Positions 1 to 8,014 of a stretch of 11,333 bases of DNA are shown in pieces; within the stretch, counting starts at the first letter, position 1, and every line of letters begins with the position of its first letter. Origin of the DNA: DATFQE01 sp035264445 (GTDB taxonomy: Bacteria; Actinomycetota; Thermoleophilia; Gaiellales; Gaiellaceae); contig DATFQE010000048.1 in assembly GCA_035264445.1 (NCBI GenBank), forward strand, positions 1 through 11,333. The letters run 5' to 3'. Below the pieces are notes generated by a model that was not told the origin of the DNA, searched no databases, and saw nothing but the letters and a program-made list of their open reading frames with translations. Position numbers and translations under genes: made by a program.

Positions 1-1372
<1,372 letters not shown>

Positions 1373-1391
<19 letters not shown>

Positions 1392-1759
1392 TGCTTCCTT
1401 CTCGATACGGGGTGTACGGGTGGTTGGTAGAGAACGAGGTCGCGGCGGTACTGCTTGTGGACCTCTTCGATCCGGTCGCGCATCTCGCGCTCGAGCTTCT
1501 CGAAGCGCCTGTGCATCCGCTGGAGCTGGTCCTCGAGTCGGAGCACGTGCTCGACGCCTGCGAGGTTCAGCCCCAGCTCGGTCGTCAGCCGCTGCACCAG
1601 GCGGAGCCGCTCGAGGTCGCTCTCGGAGTAGAGGCGCGTATTGCCGGCCGTGCGCTTCGGCCGCACGAGGCCCTTCGCCTCGTAGATCCGAAGGGTCTGC
1701 GGGTGCATGCCGACCAGGTCGGCCGCGACCGAGATCATGTAGCGAGGCCGGTCGTCCAC
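1373..1759 (-). CDS. hspR: HspR, MerR-family heat-shock repressor
   Basis: Transcriptional repressor of heat-shock genes. In Streptomyces HspR binds the inverted repeat called HAIR, with DnaK as co-repressor, so free DnaK shuts the operon. The 128-residue product has a MerR-type winged helix-turn-helix at about residues 6-75 (MISVAADLVGMHPQTLRIYE, then GNTRLYSESDLERL). A coiled-coil helix at about 80-110 (LEDQLQRMHRRFEKLEREM) would mediate dimerisation. There are no effector-binding domain and no metal-sensing cysteines, as expected for HspR. The GTG start at 1759 shares one base with the dnaJ stop (TAGTG), with GGGAGG at 1770-1775 placed ten bases upstream. A later ATG at codon 8 is possible but would trim the start of the fold. 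The last few residues are encoded across the start of clpB. Family and operon position agree, so the assignment is firm; the DNA target in this organism is not shown. Confidence 0.95.
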
Positions 1760-2838
1760 TAGAAGAGCGCCTCCCTCGGGTCCTCGCGCGATGCCTTCTG
1801 CAGCGCCTCGATCGCCTCGCGCTCCTTCTTGCTCAGCTTCTTCGGGACGGCGACGCGAAGACGCGCCACGAGATCACCCTTCCCGCCCTTGAGGCTCGGC
1901 GCACCGTGGCCGCGCAGCTTCAACAGCTTGCCGTCCTCCGAGCCCGCCGGGACCTTGAGCGAGAGCCGCTGGCCGTACGGCGTCGGAACCTCGACGATCG
2001 CGCCCAGCGCGGCCTCCGGGTACGTGACGGGCACCTCGAGCTCGAGGTCCGACGCGCCGCGGCGCGCGAACAGCCGCGACGGCGCCACGCGCGTCGTCAC
2101 GAACAGGTCGCCCGCGGGCGCGCCCCCGAAGCCCGACTCGCCCTTGCCCTTCAGGCGGATGCGCGTACCGTCCTTGACGCCGGCCGGGATCTTGACCGTA
2201 TAGCGCTTCGTCCGCCGCTCGCGGCCCGAGCCGTGGCAGCGGCCGCACGGATCCTCGATCACGATGCCCTGGCCGCCGCAACGCGGGCACGGCTGGGAGA
2301 GTGCGAACAGGCCCTGGCTCTCCGCCAGGACGCCGCGGCCCTTGCAGTCGGGGCAGACGCTCGGCGCCGTGCCCGGCTTGGCGCCCGAGCCGCCGCACTC
2401 GCGGCACGGGGTCTCGACATCGACCGGGATGCGGGTCTCGATGCCCCGCAGCGAATCTTCGAACGAGAGCCGCACCTCGGCCTCCAGGTCCGCCCCGCGC
2501 CGGCCGGCCGGCTCTCGCTGACGGCCACGGCCGAAGCGGCCGCCGCTGAACAGGTCGCCGAAGAGCCCGCCGAGGTCGCCGAGATCGAAGTCGCCGGCGG
2601 TGAAGCCACCGGGACCGGGCCGCCCGTTCGCGGAGCCGAACGCGTCGTACTGCTTGCGCTTCTCGGGGTCGGAGAGCACGTCATAGGCGGCCTGGACCTC
2701 CTTGAAGCGCTCCTCCGCGGCCGCGTCGCCCGGGTTCGCGTCGGGATGGTTCTCGCGCGCGAGCTTGCGGTACGCCTTCTTGACCTCGTCGGCGGAGGCG
2801 TTCTTCGCGACGCCCAGCGTCCCGTACAGGTCGTTCAC
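1759..2838 (-). CDS. dnaJ: DnaJ, type I Hsp40 co-chaperone
   Basis: Co-chaperone that delivers unfolded clients to DnaK and stimulates its ATPase. The 359-residue protein has the full type I layout. The J domain (about 1-70) carries the HPD triad in RENHPDANPG. A Gly/Phe-rich linker (about 75-110, GGLFGDLFSGGRFGRGRQ) follows. The cysteine-rich zinc region has four CxxCxGxG repeats (CRECGGSG, CPDCKGRG, CPRCGGQG, CGRCHGSG), then the two C-terminal client-binding beta domains. All eight zinc cysteines are present. The GTG start at 2838 overlaps the grpE stop by four bases (GTGA), with AAGGAGG just upstream at 2843-2849. The stop touches the hspR start. The organism may have a second DnaJ elsewhere, as many actinobacteria do; this is the operon copy. 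Confidence 0.97.
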   Translation of the reverse strand: MNDLYGTLGVAKNASADEVKKAYRKLARENHPDANPGDAAAEERFKEVQAAYDVLSDPEKRKQYDAFGSANGRPGPGGFTAGDFDLGDLGGLFGDLFSGGRFGRGRQREPAGRRGADLEAEVRLSFEDSLRGIETRIPVDVETPCRECGGSGAKPGTAPSVCPDCKGRGVLAESQGLFALSQPCPRCGGQGIVIEDPCGRCHGSGRERRTKRYTVKIPAGVKDGTRIRLKGKGESGFGGAPAGDLFVTTRVAPSRLFARRGASDLELEVPVTYPEAALGAIVEVPTPYGQRLSLKVPAGSEDGKLLKLRGHGAPSLKGGKGDLVARLRVAVPKKLSKKEREAIEALQKASREDPREALF

Positions 2839-3350
2839 AGAGCCTCCTTCGGCGCCGCCACGACGACCCGTGCCGGGCGCAGCACGCGGTCGCCGAGCCG
2901 GTAGCCCTTCTGCAGGACCTCGATCACGGTGCCCTCCACAGCCTCGGACGGCTGCGAGAGCAACGCCTCGTGGACGTGCGGATCGAAGGCGCCCTCGGCC
3001 GGGATCTCCTCGAGACCCTCGCGGCGGAGCGCGTCCGCGAGCGAGCGGTGGACGAGGCGCACGCCGTCCTCGAGCTTCGCCTCCTCATGTTCGTCGGCGG
3101 CGACGAGCGCGCGCTCGAGGTCGTCGAGCACCGGCAGCAGGTCCTTCACCAGCCGCTCGGCGGCGCGCGCGACCAGGCTCGCCTGGTCGCGCGCGGTCCG
3201 CTTGCGATAGTTCTCGAACTCGGCTGCGAGGCGCTTCAGGTCGTCGAGGTGCTCCTCCGCCTTGGCCTCGGCCTCCGCGAGCCGATCCTCGACGGACGGC
3301 GCCGCCTCCTCAGCGCTATGCGCCCCAGTTTCACGGATCTCCTCGTTCAC
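2835..3350 (-). CDS. grpE: GrpE, nucleotide exchange factor for DnaK
   Basis: Releases ADP from DnaK and so resets its chaperone cycle; acts as a dimer in the cytoplasm. The 171-residue product begins with an acidic, probably disordered segment (about 1-22). A long alpha-helical dimerisation region follows (EDRLAEAEAKAEEHLDDLKR, then AEFENYRKR at about 45-53). The C-terminal beta domain has the family signatures DLLPVLDDLERAL, FDPHVHEAL and GTVIEVLQKGYRLGDRVLRP. Length is normal for an actinobacterial GrpE. The GTG start at 3350 overlaps the dnaK TGA by four bases (GTGA), and the gene ends in the same kind of overlap with dnaJ. Stoichiometric production with DnaK through coupled translation is likely. 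Confidence 0.96.
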   Translation of the reverse strand: MNEEIRETGAHSAEEAAPSVEDRLAEAEAKAEEHLDDLKRLAAEFENYRKRTARDQASLVARAAERLVKDLLPVLDDLERALVAADEHEEAKLEDGVRLVHRSLADALRREGLEEIPAEGAFDPHVHEALLSQPSEAVEGTVIEVLQKGYRLGDRVLRPARVVVAAPKEAL

Positions 3351-5266
3351 GACGCCTTCGGCTGCTCTTCGTCGATGACCTCGTAGTCGGCGTCCTCGAC
3401 CACCTCGTCGTCCGACGTGGTCGCGCCGTTGCCCGTCTGACTGGGACGCGCATGCGTTTGCTGGGCCGTCGCCTGCGCGTAGACGGCCTCGGCCAGCTTG
3501 TGCGAGGCCTCGGTCAGCGCGTCGGTCTTGGAGCGGATCTCCGCCACGTCGTCCGACTCGAGCGCCTGCTTCAGCTCCATCACGCGACCCTCGATCGTCG
3601 AGGCATCCGACTCGTCGAGCTTCTCGCGGTGCTCCTTGAGCGAGCGCTCGGTCTGGTAGACGAGGCTCTCGGCCTGGTTCTTCGCGTCCGCGAGCTCGCG
3701 CAGCTTGTGCGCCTCGTCGCGGTGCGCGTCGGCCTCGTTGACCATCCGCTGGACCTCGTCCTCGGAGAGGCCGGAGCCACCCTCGATCCGGATCTGCTGC
3801 TGGTTCCCGGTGCCGTGGTCCTTGGCCGAGACGTTGATGATCCCGTTCGCGTCGATGTCGAACGTGACCTCGATCTGCGGCTGGCCCCGCATCGCCGGCG
3901 GGATCCCGACGAGCTGGAACTTCCCGAGCGTCTTGTTGTAGACGACCATCTCGGACTCGCCCTGGGCGACGTGCACCTCCACGGACGGCTGGTTGTCCTC
4001 GGCGGTCGTGAACACCTCCGACTTCTTCGTCGGAATGGTCGTGTTCCGCTCGATCAGCTTCGTGAAGACGCCACCCTTCGTCTCGATGCCGAGCGACAGC
4101 GGCGTGACGTCGAGGAGCAGGATGTCCTTGACCTCGCCGCGCAGCACACCGGCCTGGATGGCCGCGCCGACGGCGACGACCTCGTCCGGGTTGACGCCCT
4201 TGTGCGGGTCCTTGCCGACGACCTCCTTGACCTTGTCGACGACGGCCGGCATGCGCGTCATGCCGCCGACGAGGACGACGTGGTCGATCTTGGAGGCGTC
4301 GAGACCGGCGTCGGCCAGCGCCTGCTTCGTCGGACCGACGGTGCGCTCGAGCAGGTCGGCGGTCAGCTCGTTGAGCTTCGCGCGCGTGAGCTGGAGGTCG
4401 AGGTGCTTCGGGCCCTCCTGCGTCGCCGTGACGAACGGGAGGTTGATCTGCGTCGTCATCGTCGAGGAGAGCTCGATTTTCGCCTTCTCGGCTGCCTCGT
4501 AGAGGCGCTGGAGCGCCATCTTGTCGGCGGCCAGGTCGATGCCCTGGTCCTTCTTGAACTCGGACACCATCCAGTCGACGATCGCCTTGTCGAAGTTGTC
4601 GCCGCCGAGGTGGTTGTCTCCGTTCGTGGCCTTCACCTCGAAGACGCCCTCGCCGAGCTCGAGCACCGAGACGTCGAACGTGCCGCCGCCGAGGTCGAAG
4701 ACGAGAATCGTCTGGTCCGACTCCTTGTCGAGGCCGTACGCGAGCGAGGCCGCGGTCGGCTCGTTGATGATGCGGAGGACGTTGAGGCCCGCGATCTTGC
4801 CGGCGTCCTTCGTGGCCTCGCGCTGCGCGTTGTTGAAGTACGCCGGGACGGTGATGACCGCGTCGGTGACCGGTTCTCCGAGGTATGCCTCGGCGTCCGA
4901 CTTCAGCTTCTGGAGAATCATCGCGCTGATCTCGGGCGGTGCGTACTCCTTGTCGGCCGCCTTGACGCGGACGTCGCCGCCCTGGCCCTTGACGACCTCG
5001 TACGGGACGATGGTCATCTCTTCGGAGACCTCGTCGTACTTACGGCCCATGAAGCGCTTGATCGAGAACACCGTGTTCTGCGGGTTCGTGACCTGCTGGC
5101 GCTTGGCGGGCGCGCCGACGAGCCGCTGACCGTCCTTCGTGAACGCGACGACGGACGGCGTCGTGCGGCCGCCCTCGGCGTTCGGGATCACGGTCGGCTC
5201 GCCGCCCTCGAGCACGGCCATACAGGAGTTGGTCGTGCCGAGGTCGATGCCGATTACCTTTGCCAT
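3347..5266 (-). CDS. dnaK: DnaK, Hsp70 chaperone (with diderm-type insertion)
   Basis: ATP-dependent Hsp70 that binds exposed hydrophobic segments of nascent and damaged proteins. The 639-residue product has the actin-like ATPase domain with phosphate-1 GIDLGTTNS (residues 6-14), the INEPTAASLAYG stretch, phosphate-2 DLGGGTFDVS and adenosine motif VLVGGMTRMP. The interdomain linker DILLLDVTPLSLGIE, the beta substrate domain, the helical lid and an acidic tail (DDEVVEDADYEVIDEE) follow. Between KRFMG (70-74) and PPEISA (110-115) there are 37 residues where, from memory, Mycobacterium DnaK has about 15 and E. coli has the long form. This is the Hsp70 indel known from Gram-negative bacteria. The ATG start at 5266 has AAAGGAAG at 5271-5278. 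First gene of the operon; transcription probably starts near 5310. Confidence 0.99.
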   Translation of the reverse strand: MAKVIGIDLGTTNSCMAVLEGGEPTVIPNAEGGRTTPSVVAFTKDGQRLVGAPAKRQQVTNPQNTVFSIKRFMGRKYDEVSEEMTIVPYEVVKGQGGDVRVKAADKEYAPPEISAMILQKLKSDAEAYLGEPVTDAVITVPAYFNNAQREATKDAGKIAGLNVLRIINEPTAASLAYGLDKESDQTILVFDLGGGTFDVSVLELGEGVFEVKATNGDNHLGGDNFDKAIVDWMVSEFKKDQGIDLAADKMALQRLYEAAEKAKIELSSTMTTQINLPFVTATQEGPKHLDLQLTRAKLNELTADLLERTVGPTKQALADAGLDASKIDHVVLVGGMTRMPAVVDKVKEVVGKDPHKGVNPDEVVAVGAAIQAGVLRGEVKDILLLDVTPLSLGIETKGGVFTKLIERNTTIPTKKSEVFTTAEDNQPSVEVHVAQGESEMVVYNKTLGKFQLVGIPPAMRGQPQIEVTFDIDANGIINVSAKDHGTGNQQQIRIEGGSGLSEDEVQRMVNEADAHRDEAHKLRELADAKNQAESLVYQTERSLKEHREKLDESDASTIEGRVMELKQALESDDVAEIRSKTDALTEASHKLAEAVYAQATAQQTHARPSQTGNGATTSDDEVVEDADYEVIDEEQPKAS

Positions 5267-5353
5267 CTGCCTTCCTTTCGTCGTTCGAACCTCTCGCCTG
5301 AGAAAATCTAAGCGTCGTTATAGCAGATCTGGCCCGGCTAAGCTCCTGCGCCT
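5267..5353. promoter_or_regulatory. Divergent spacer with probable dnaK operon promoter
   Basis: Sole spacer between dnaK (minus) and the aminopeptidase gene (plus). On the minus strand it holds an extended -10 element TGCTATAAC (5317-5325), with TATAAC at 5317-5322. No good -35 is visible at the usual distance (GAGCTT at 5340-5345 is poor). This would give a leader of about 44 nt before the dnaK ribosome site. Two direct copies of CTAAGC (5308-5313 and 5338-5343, exactly 30 bp apart) flank the -10 box, and a GTTCGAAC palindrome lies at 5283-5290. No good match to the HspR operator consensus CTTGAGT-N7-ACTCAAG and no CIRCE element were found. A plus-strand promoter for the aminopeptidase must also lie here or upstream, but I cannot pick one out. 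Confidence 0.55.
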
Positions 5354-6439
5354 GTGAGCGATCCACGCGTCGAGCAGTACGCCCGCCTGCTCGTCGAGCG
5401 CTGCCTCGACGTGCAAGCCGGCTGGCAGGTGATGCTGAAGACGAGCCCGCTGGCGCGGCCGCTCGTCGAGGAGCTCGTGCGTGGGCTCGGGCGCCGGGGC
5501 GCGTACCCGATCGTGCGCCTGAGCTGGGCCGAAGAGAATTGGCCGTTCGCGTACACCTGGGCGGACGAGGCGCCGGAGGACGCGGTCGCCAGGCAACCTG
5601 CGCTCGAGGCCCGGCTCGGCGAGGAGATCGACGCCTTCATCAACGTCGGCGCTCCGGAGAACGTCTACGAAGGCTCGACCCTCTCACCCGAGCGCCGCGG
5701 CGCGCTCTCCGAGGCGAACCGGCCGCTGCTCGAGCGGCGGCTCCGCCTGGAGATCCCCTGGGTCGCATGCCGCTACCCCACCCCTGCGCTCGCGCAGGCG
5801 GCGGGCATGACGGTCGAGCAGTTCGAGGACTTCCTCTTCGGCGCGTGCCTGATCGACTGGGACGCGGAGGGGCGCAAGATGCAGCGGATCGCGGACCGCT
5901 TCGACGCCGCCGAGGAGGTGCGGATCGTCGGGCACGAGACCGAGCTCCGCTTCTCGCTCGCCGGGCGCCACGGGGAGGTCGACGACGGCCACTACAACAT
6001 GCCGGGCGGGGAGGTCTTCTACAGCCCCGTCGAGGACTCCACCGAGGGCGTCGTGACCTTCTCCGAGTACCCGGCCGTCGACCCCCCCGACGAGGTGAGC
6101 GGGGTGCGGTTCCGCTACGAGGGCGGGCGGATCGTGGACGCCTCGGCGGAGAGCAACGAAGAGGCGCTGATCGCCAAGCTCGACCGCGACGACGGCGCGC
6201 GGCGGCTCGGCGAGTTCGGGATCGGTTGCAACCCCGGCATCCAGCGGCACGTCAAGGAGACGCTCTTCGACGAGAAGATCTACGGCACGATCCACCTCGC
6301 GATCGGCGCCGGAATCCCGTCGATCGGCGGACAGAACGTGTCGTCGGTGCACTGGGACATGGTCAAGGAGCTCCGTAACGGCGGCCGCATCGAGTGCGAC
6401 GGCGAGGTCGTCCAGCAGGACGGCCAGTGGGTCTTCTAG
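5354..6439 (+). CDS. M29-family metallo-aminopeptidase (AmpS/AmpT-like)
   Basis: Predicted cytoplasmic exopeptidase that removes N-terminal residues from peptides using two metal ions. The 361-residue product matches thermophilic aminopeptidase family M29 from end to end. The N-terminal alpha/beta domain opens with RVEQYARLLVERCLDVQAGW. The catalytic half has candidate metal ligands Glu220 in NMPGGEVFYSP, Glu287 in LGEFGIGCNPG, His314 in YGTIHLAIG, and His333 and Asp335 in SSVHWDMV. Their order and approximate spacing match the known M29 ligands. There is no signal peptide. The GTG at 5354 fits the family N-terminus; it has no clear Shine-Dalgarno site, so the leader may be very short. It is divergent from dnaK, which may link it loosely to protein turnover, but there is no proof. 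Its stop overlaps the stop of the opposing transporter gene. Peptide preference cannot be read from sequence. Confidence 0.93.
   Translation: MSDPRVEQYARLLVERCLDVQAGWQVMLKTSPLARPLVEELVRGLGRRGAYPIVRLSWAEENWPFAYTWADEAPEDAVARQPALEARLGEEIDAFINVGAPENVYEGSTLSPERRGALSEANRPLLERRLRLEIPWVACRYPTPALAQAAGMTVEQFEDFLFGACLIDWDAEGRKMQRIADRFDAAEEVRIVGHETELRFSLAGRHGEVDDGHYNMPGGEVFYSPVEDSTEGVVTFSEYPAVDPPDEVSGVRFRYEGGRIVDASAESNEEALIAKLDRDDGARRLGEFGIGCNPGIQRHVKETLFDEKIYGTIHLAIGAGIPSIGGQNVSSVHWDMVKELRNGGRIECDGEVVQQDGQWVF
6436..6439. other. CTAG tetramer serving as stop codon on both strands
   Basis: The plus-strand aminopeptidase ends in TAG at 6437-6439, and the minus-strand transporter ends in TAG (CTA on plus) at 6436-6438. 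The palindrome CTAG supplies both stops, so the convergent genes overlap by four bases with no room for a separate intergenic terminator. Any termination signal must lie within the opposite gene, so the two transcripts probably overlap at their 3' ends. Confidence 0.95.
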
Positions 6440-7299
6440 CGGCGCGCGAGCCGGCGTAGCACCGCGGCGGCTGCCGGCTCCGCCACGAGGATCGCGACGA
6501 AGATGAGGCCGCAGCCGACCAGGCCGAGGAGCCCCACGCGGTCGCCGTCGAGGACGTACCCGAAGAAGCCCGCCCAGACGGTCTCGAGCGAGAAGATGAT
6601 CGCGATCCTCGTCGCGCTGATCCGCCGCTGCGCCCAGATCTGGATCAGGTACGCGAGCGCGCTCGCGAAGATGCCCGTGACGATGAGCGCCGCCCACACC
6701 GTGCGGCCGTGCGGGACCGAGAGGTCGCCGAGAGCGAGCGCGACCGCCGTGCAGCCGAGGCACGCGACGAGGATCTCGACGAAGACGAGGCCGACGGCGT
6801 CGTAGCGGCGGGCGTACCGCTCGACCATCACGATCTGGAGCGCCTGGGCCGCCGTGCTCGCCAGCACGAGGAGGTCGCCCGTCGCAGAGCTGCTCGGGAC
6901 GCCCGCGAGAAGCGTCAGGCCGAGGAGCGCCAGCGCGACCGCGAGCCAGAGCTCACGCGTGATCCGGGTGTGGAAGAGCGCGAGCGCGAAGAGCGGCGTC
7001 AGCAGGACGTAGAGGCCCGTGATGAAGCCGGTGTTCGTGACGGTCGTCCGTTCGAGCCCCGCCGTCTGCAGGGCGAGGCCCGCCGCGAGGAGGACGCCGA
7101 GGATGCTGCCCGCGACGACGCCGTTTCCTCCCAGCCCCCGAATGCGGGGCACGGCGGGGGGCAGCAGGACGGCGCTGCCGATCGCGTACCTGACCGCCAG
7201 GAACGCGAACAGCGGATACACCGCGACCGCGTCCTTGACCTGGACGAACGTGACGCCCCAGACGGCCGTCACGGCGATCAAGAGGACCGCCGCCGTCAC
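6436..7299 (-). CDS. EamA/DMT-superfamily membrane transporter
   Basis: Predicted ten-helix inner-membrane exporter of the drug/metabolite transporter superfamily; the substrate cannot be told from sequence. The 287-residue product starts with the typical first helix (AAVLLIAVTAVWGVTFVQVK), then two EamA repeats of about 135 residues. The first covers roughly residues 5-135 and includes TNTGFITGLYVLLTPLFA. The second covers about 145-275 and includes SALAYLIQIWAQRRISATRI and SLETVWAGFFGYV. A short Arg-rich cytoplasmic tail follows. The frame stays open upstream to 7704, but that extension is Arg/Ala-rich and antiparallel in character to real coding sequence, and it covers the preceding gene. 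I therefore choose the GTG at 7299, which overlaps the upstream TGA by four bases (GTGA). Last gene of the minus-strand run. Confidence 0.9.
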   Translation of the reverse strand: MTAAVLLIAVTAVWGVTFVQVKDAVAVYPLFAFLAVRYAIGSAVLLPPAVPRIRGLGGNGVVAGSILGVLLAAGLALQTAGLERTTVTNTGFITGLYVLLTPLFALALFHTRITRELWLAVALALLGLTLLAGVPSSSATGDLLVLASTAAQALQIVMVERYARRYDAVGLVFVEILVACLGCTAVALALGDLSVPHGRTVWAALIVTGIFASALAYLIQIWAQRRISATRIAIIFSLETVWAGFFGYVLDGDRVGLLGLVGCGLIFVAILVAEPAAAAVLRRLARR

Positions 7300-7742
7300 G
7301 CGGCCGCGCGAGCGATCGCCTTCAGCCAGCGGCGGCGGACGAGCGCCGAGAACGGGCCGATCACGAGCCAGTACAGCCGGAACAGCCGGCGGGCGCGCGG
7401 CGTCAGCGCATGCACGCGCGTCTCGGTCGTCAGCAGCGAGCCGCCCGCGCGCGGCTCGGCGCGGAAGTCGAACGCGATCTGGAGCGCGCGCGACGAGAGC
7501 CCGGCGACGAACTCGGTCTCGTTCCCGCCGAGCGCGCGAAAGGGCGGCGCCGTCGCGAAGTCCCGGATCGACCCGCGCGGCACGCCGAGGCCGCGTAACC
7601 GCAGCAGAGTGCGAACGATCGCGTCGGGAGCAGCCGGCGAGGCGAGCGCGACCTCGAGGGCCCGCTCGGGCGCGACCGGGAGCGCCACAGAGTGACGCTC
7701 CCACACCTCGTATTCGCGAACGACCGTGTCCAGCAAGGGCAC
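7296..7742 (-). CDS. SRPBCC/polyketide-cyclase-like protein
   Basis: Small soluble protein, about 148 residues, with the look of the SRPBCC (START-like) helix-grip fold, which binds hydrophobic ligands in a deep cavity. The N-terminal strand runs EVWERHSVALPVAPERALEV. A middle region with VAGLSSRALQIAFDFRAEP is followed by LLTTETRVHA, the typical long strand, and a C-terminal amphipathic helix PRARRLFRLYWLVIGPFSAL rich in Arg and aromatic residues. No catalytic residues can be assigned. The frame is open much further upstream (to 8633), but there it is only a shadow of the methyltransferase and small-protein genes. The GTG at 7742, 11 nt after the stop of the small acidic ORF, is the first good start. 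Its Shine-Dalgarno site is weak, suggesting coupling to the upstream gene. It ends in a GTGA overlap with the transporter. Confidence 0.75.
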   Translation of the reverse strand: MPLLDTVVREYEVWERHSVALPVAPERALEVALASPAAPDAIVRTLLRLRGLGVPRGSIRDFATAPPFRALGGNETEFVAGLSSRALQIAFDFRAEPRAGGSLLTTETRVHALTPRARRLFRLYWLVIGPFSALVRRRWLKAIARAAA

Positions 7743-7753
7743 GGCCCGAGAGG

Positions 7754-7954
7754 CTAAGCCAGCGGAGACTCCTCGGGCGTCTCGCCCCAGTCGCCCTCGT
7801 CCCAGCTCACGTCGGCCGGGCGGTCTTCGCCGTCCCCGATCTGCTGCTGCGTGGGATTCGGCTCGTTCTGGCTCGTGCCGCCGTCTTCGCGCTCTTCCTC
7901 GACTGCGCCGCCGCCCTGGCCCATCGGATTCGCTCCTCGATGTCGTCCGCTCAT
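7754..7954 (-). CDS. Small acidic, probably disordered protein of unknown function
   Basis: Encodes 66 residues (or 56 from the second ATG at 7924), very rich in Glu, Asp, Gly, Gln and Asn with two Trp near the end (DVSWDEGDWGETPEESPLA). No hydrophobic core, membrane segment or cysteine is present, so it is probably disordered. I do not recognise a family. It looks real rather than a shadow. Third codon positions are mostly G or C after the second ATG, the amino acid mix lacks the Arg/Ala/Pro richness of the spurious frames here, and each ATG has a GAGGAG ribosome site (7960-7965 with 5-nt spacing; 7933-7938 with 8-nt spacing). The first ten codons use unlike codons (GGA, CGA, CAT), so the start at 7924 may be the true one. 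It sits between the methyltransferase and the SRPBCC gene in the same direction. Confidence 0.6.
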   Translation of the reverse strand: MSGRHRGANPMGQGGGAVEEEREDGGTSQNEPNPTQQQIGDGEDRPADVSWDEGDWGETPEESPLA

Positions 7955-8014
7955 GTCCCCTCCTCGGTCCTGTTGGGGCCGTGCTTTCCCGGGCGTGCGT
8001 GCGTGAAACGGCTC

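Noticed and set aside
2702..5311. Very long plus-strand open frame (869 codons) antisense to dnaK and grpE
   Set aside because: It is rich in Arg, Leu, Val and Asp in the pattern produced by reading GC-rich genes backwards. The opposite strand encodes unmistakable DnaK and GrpE. No domain or start signal supports it.
5267..5353. CIRCE element (HrcA operator) or HAIR element before dnaK
   Set aside because: No TTAGCACTC-N9-GAGTGCTAA and no adequate CTTGAGT-N7-ACTCAAG. The best half-site look-alikes (CCTGAGA, CTTAGAT) have no properly spaced partner.
7300..7704. N-terminal extension of the EamA transporter by about 135 residues
   Set aside because: The extra segment is Arg/Ala/Pro-rich and lies entirely over the SRPBCC gene in another frame. 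The first transmembrane helix starts right at the GTG at 7299.
7955..8014. Possible terminator between the methyltransferase and the small acidic ORF
   Set aside because: The spacer contains GC-rich stretches and a GCGT microrepeat but no stable hairpin followed by a T run, so read-through of the run seems more likely.
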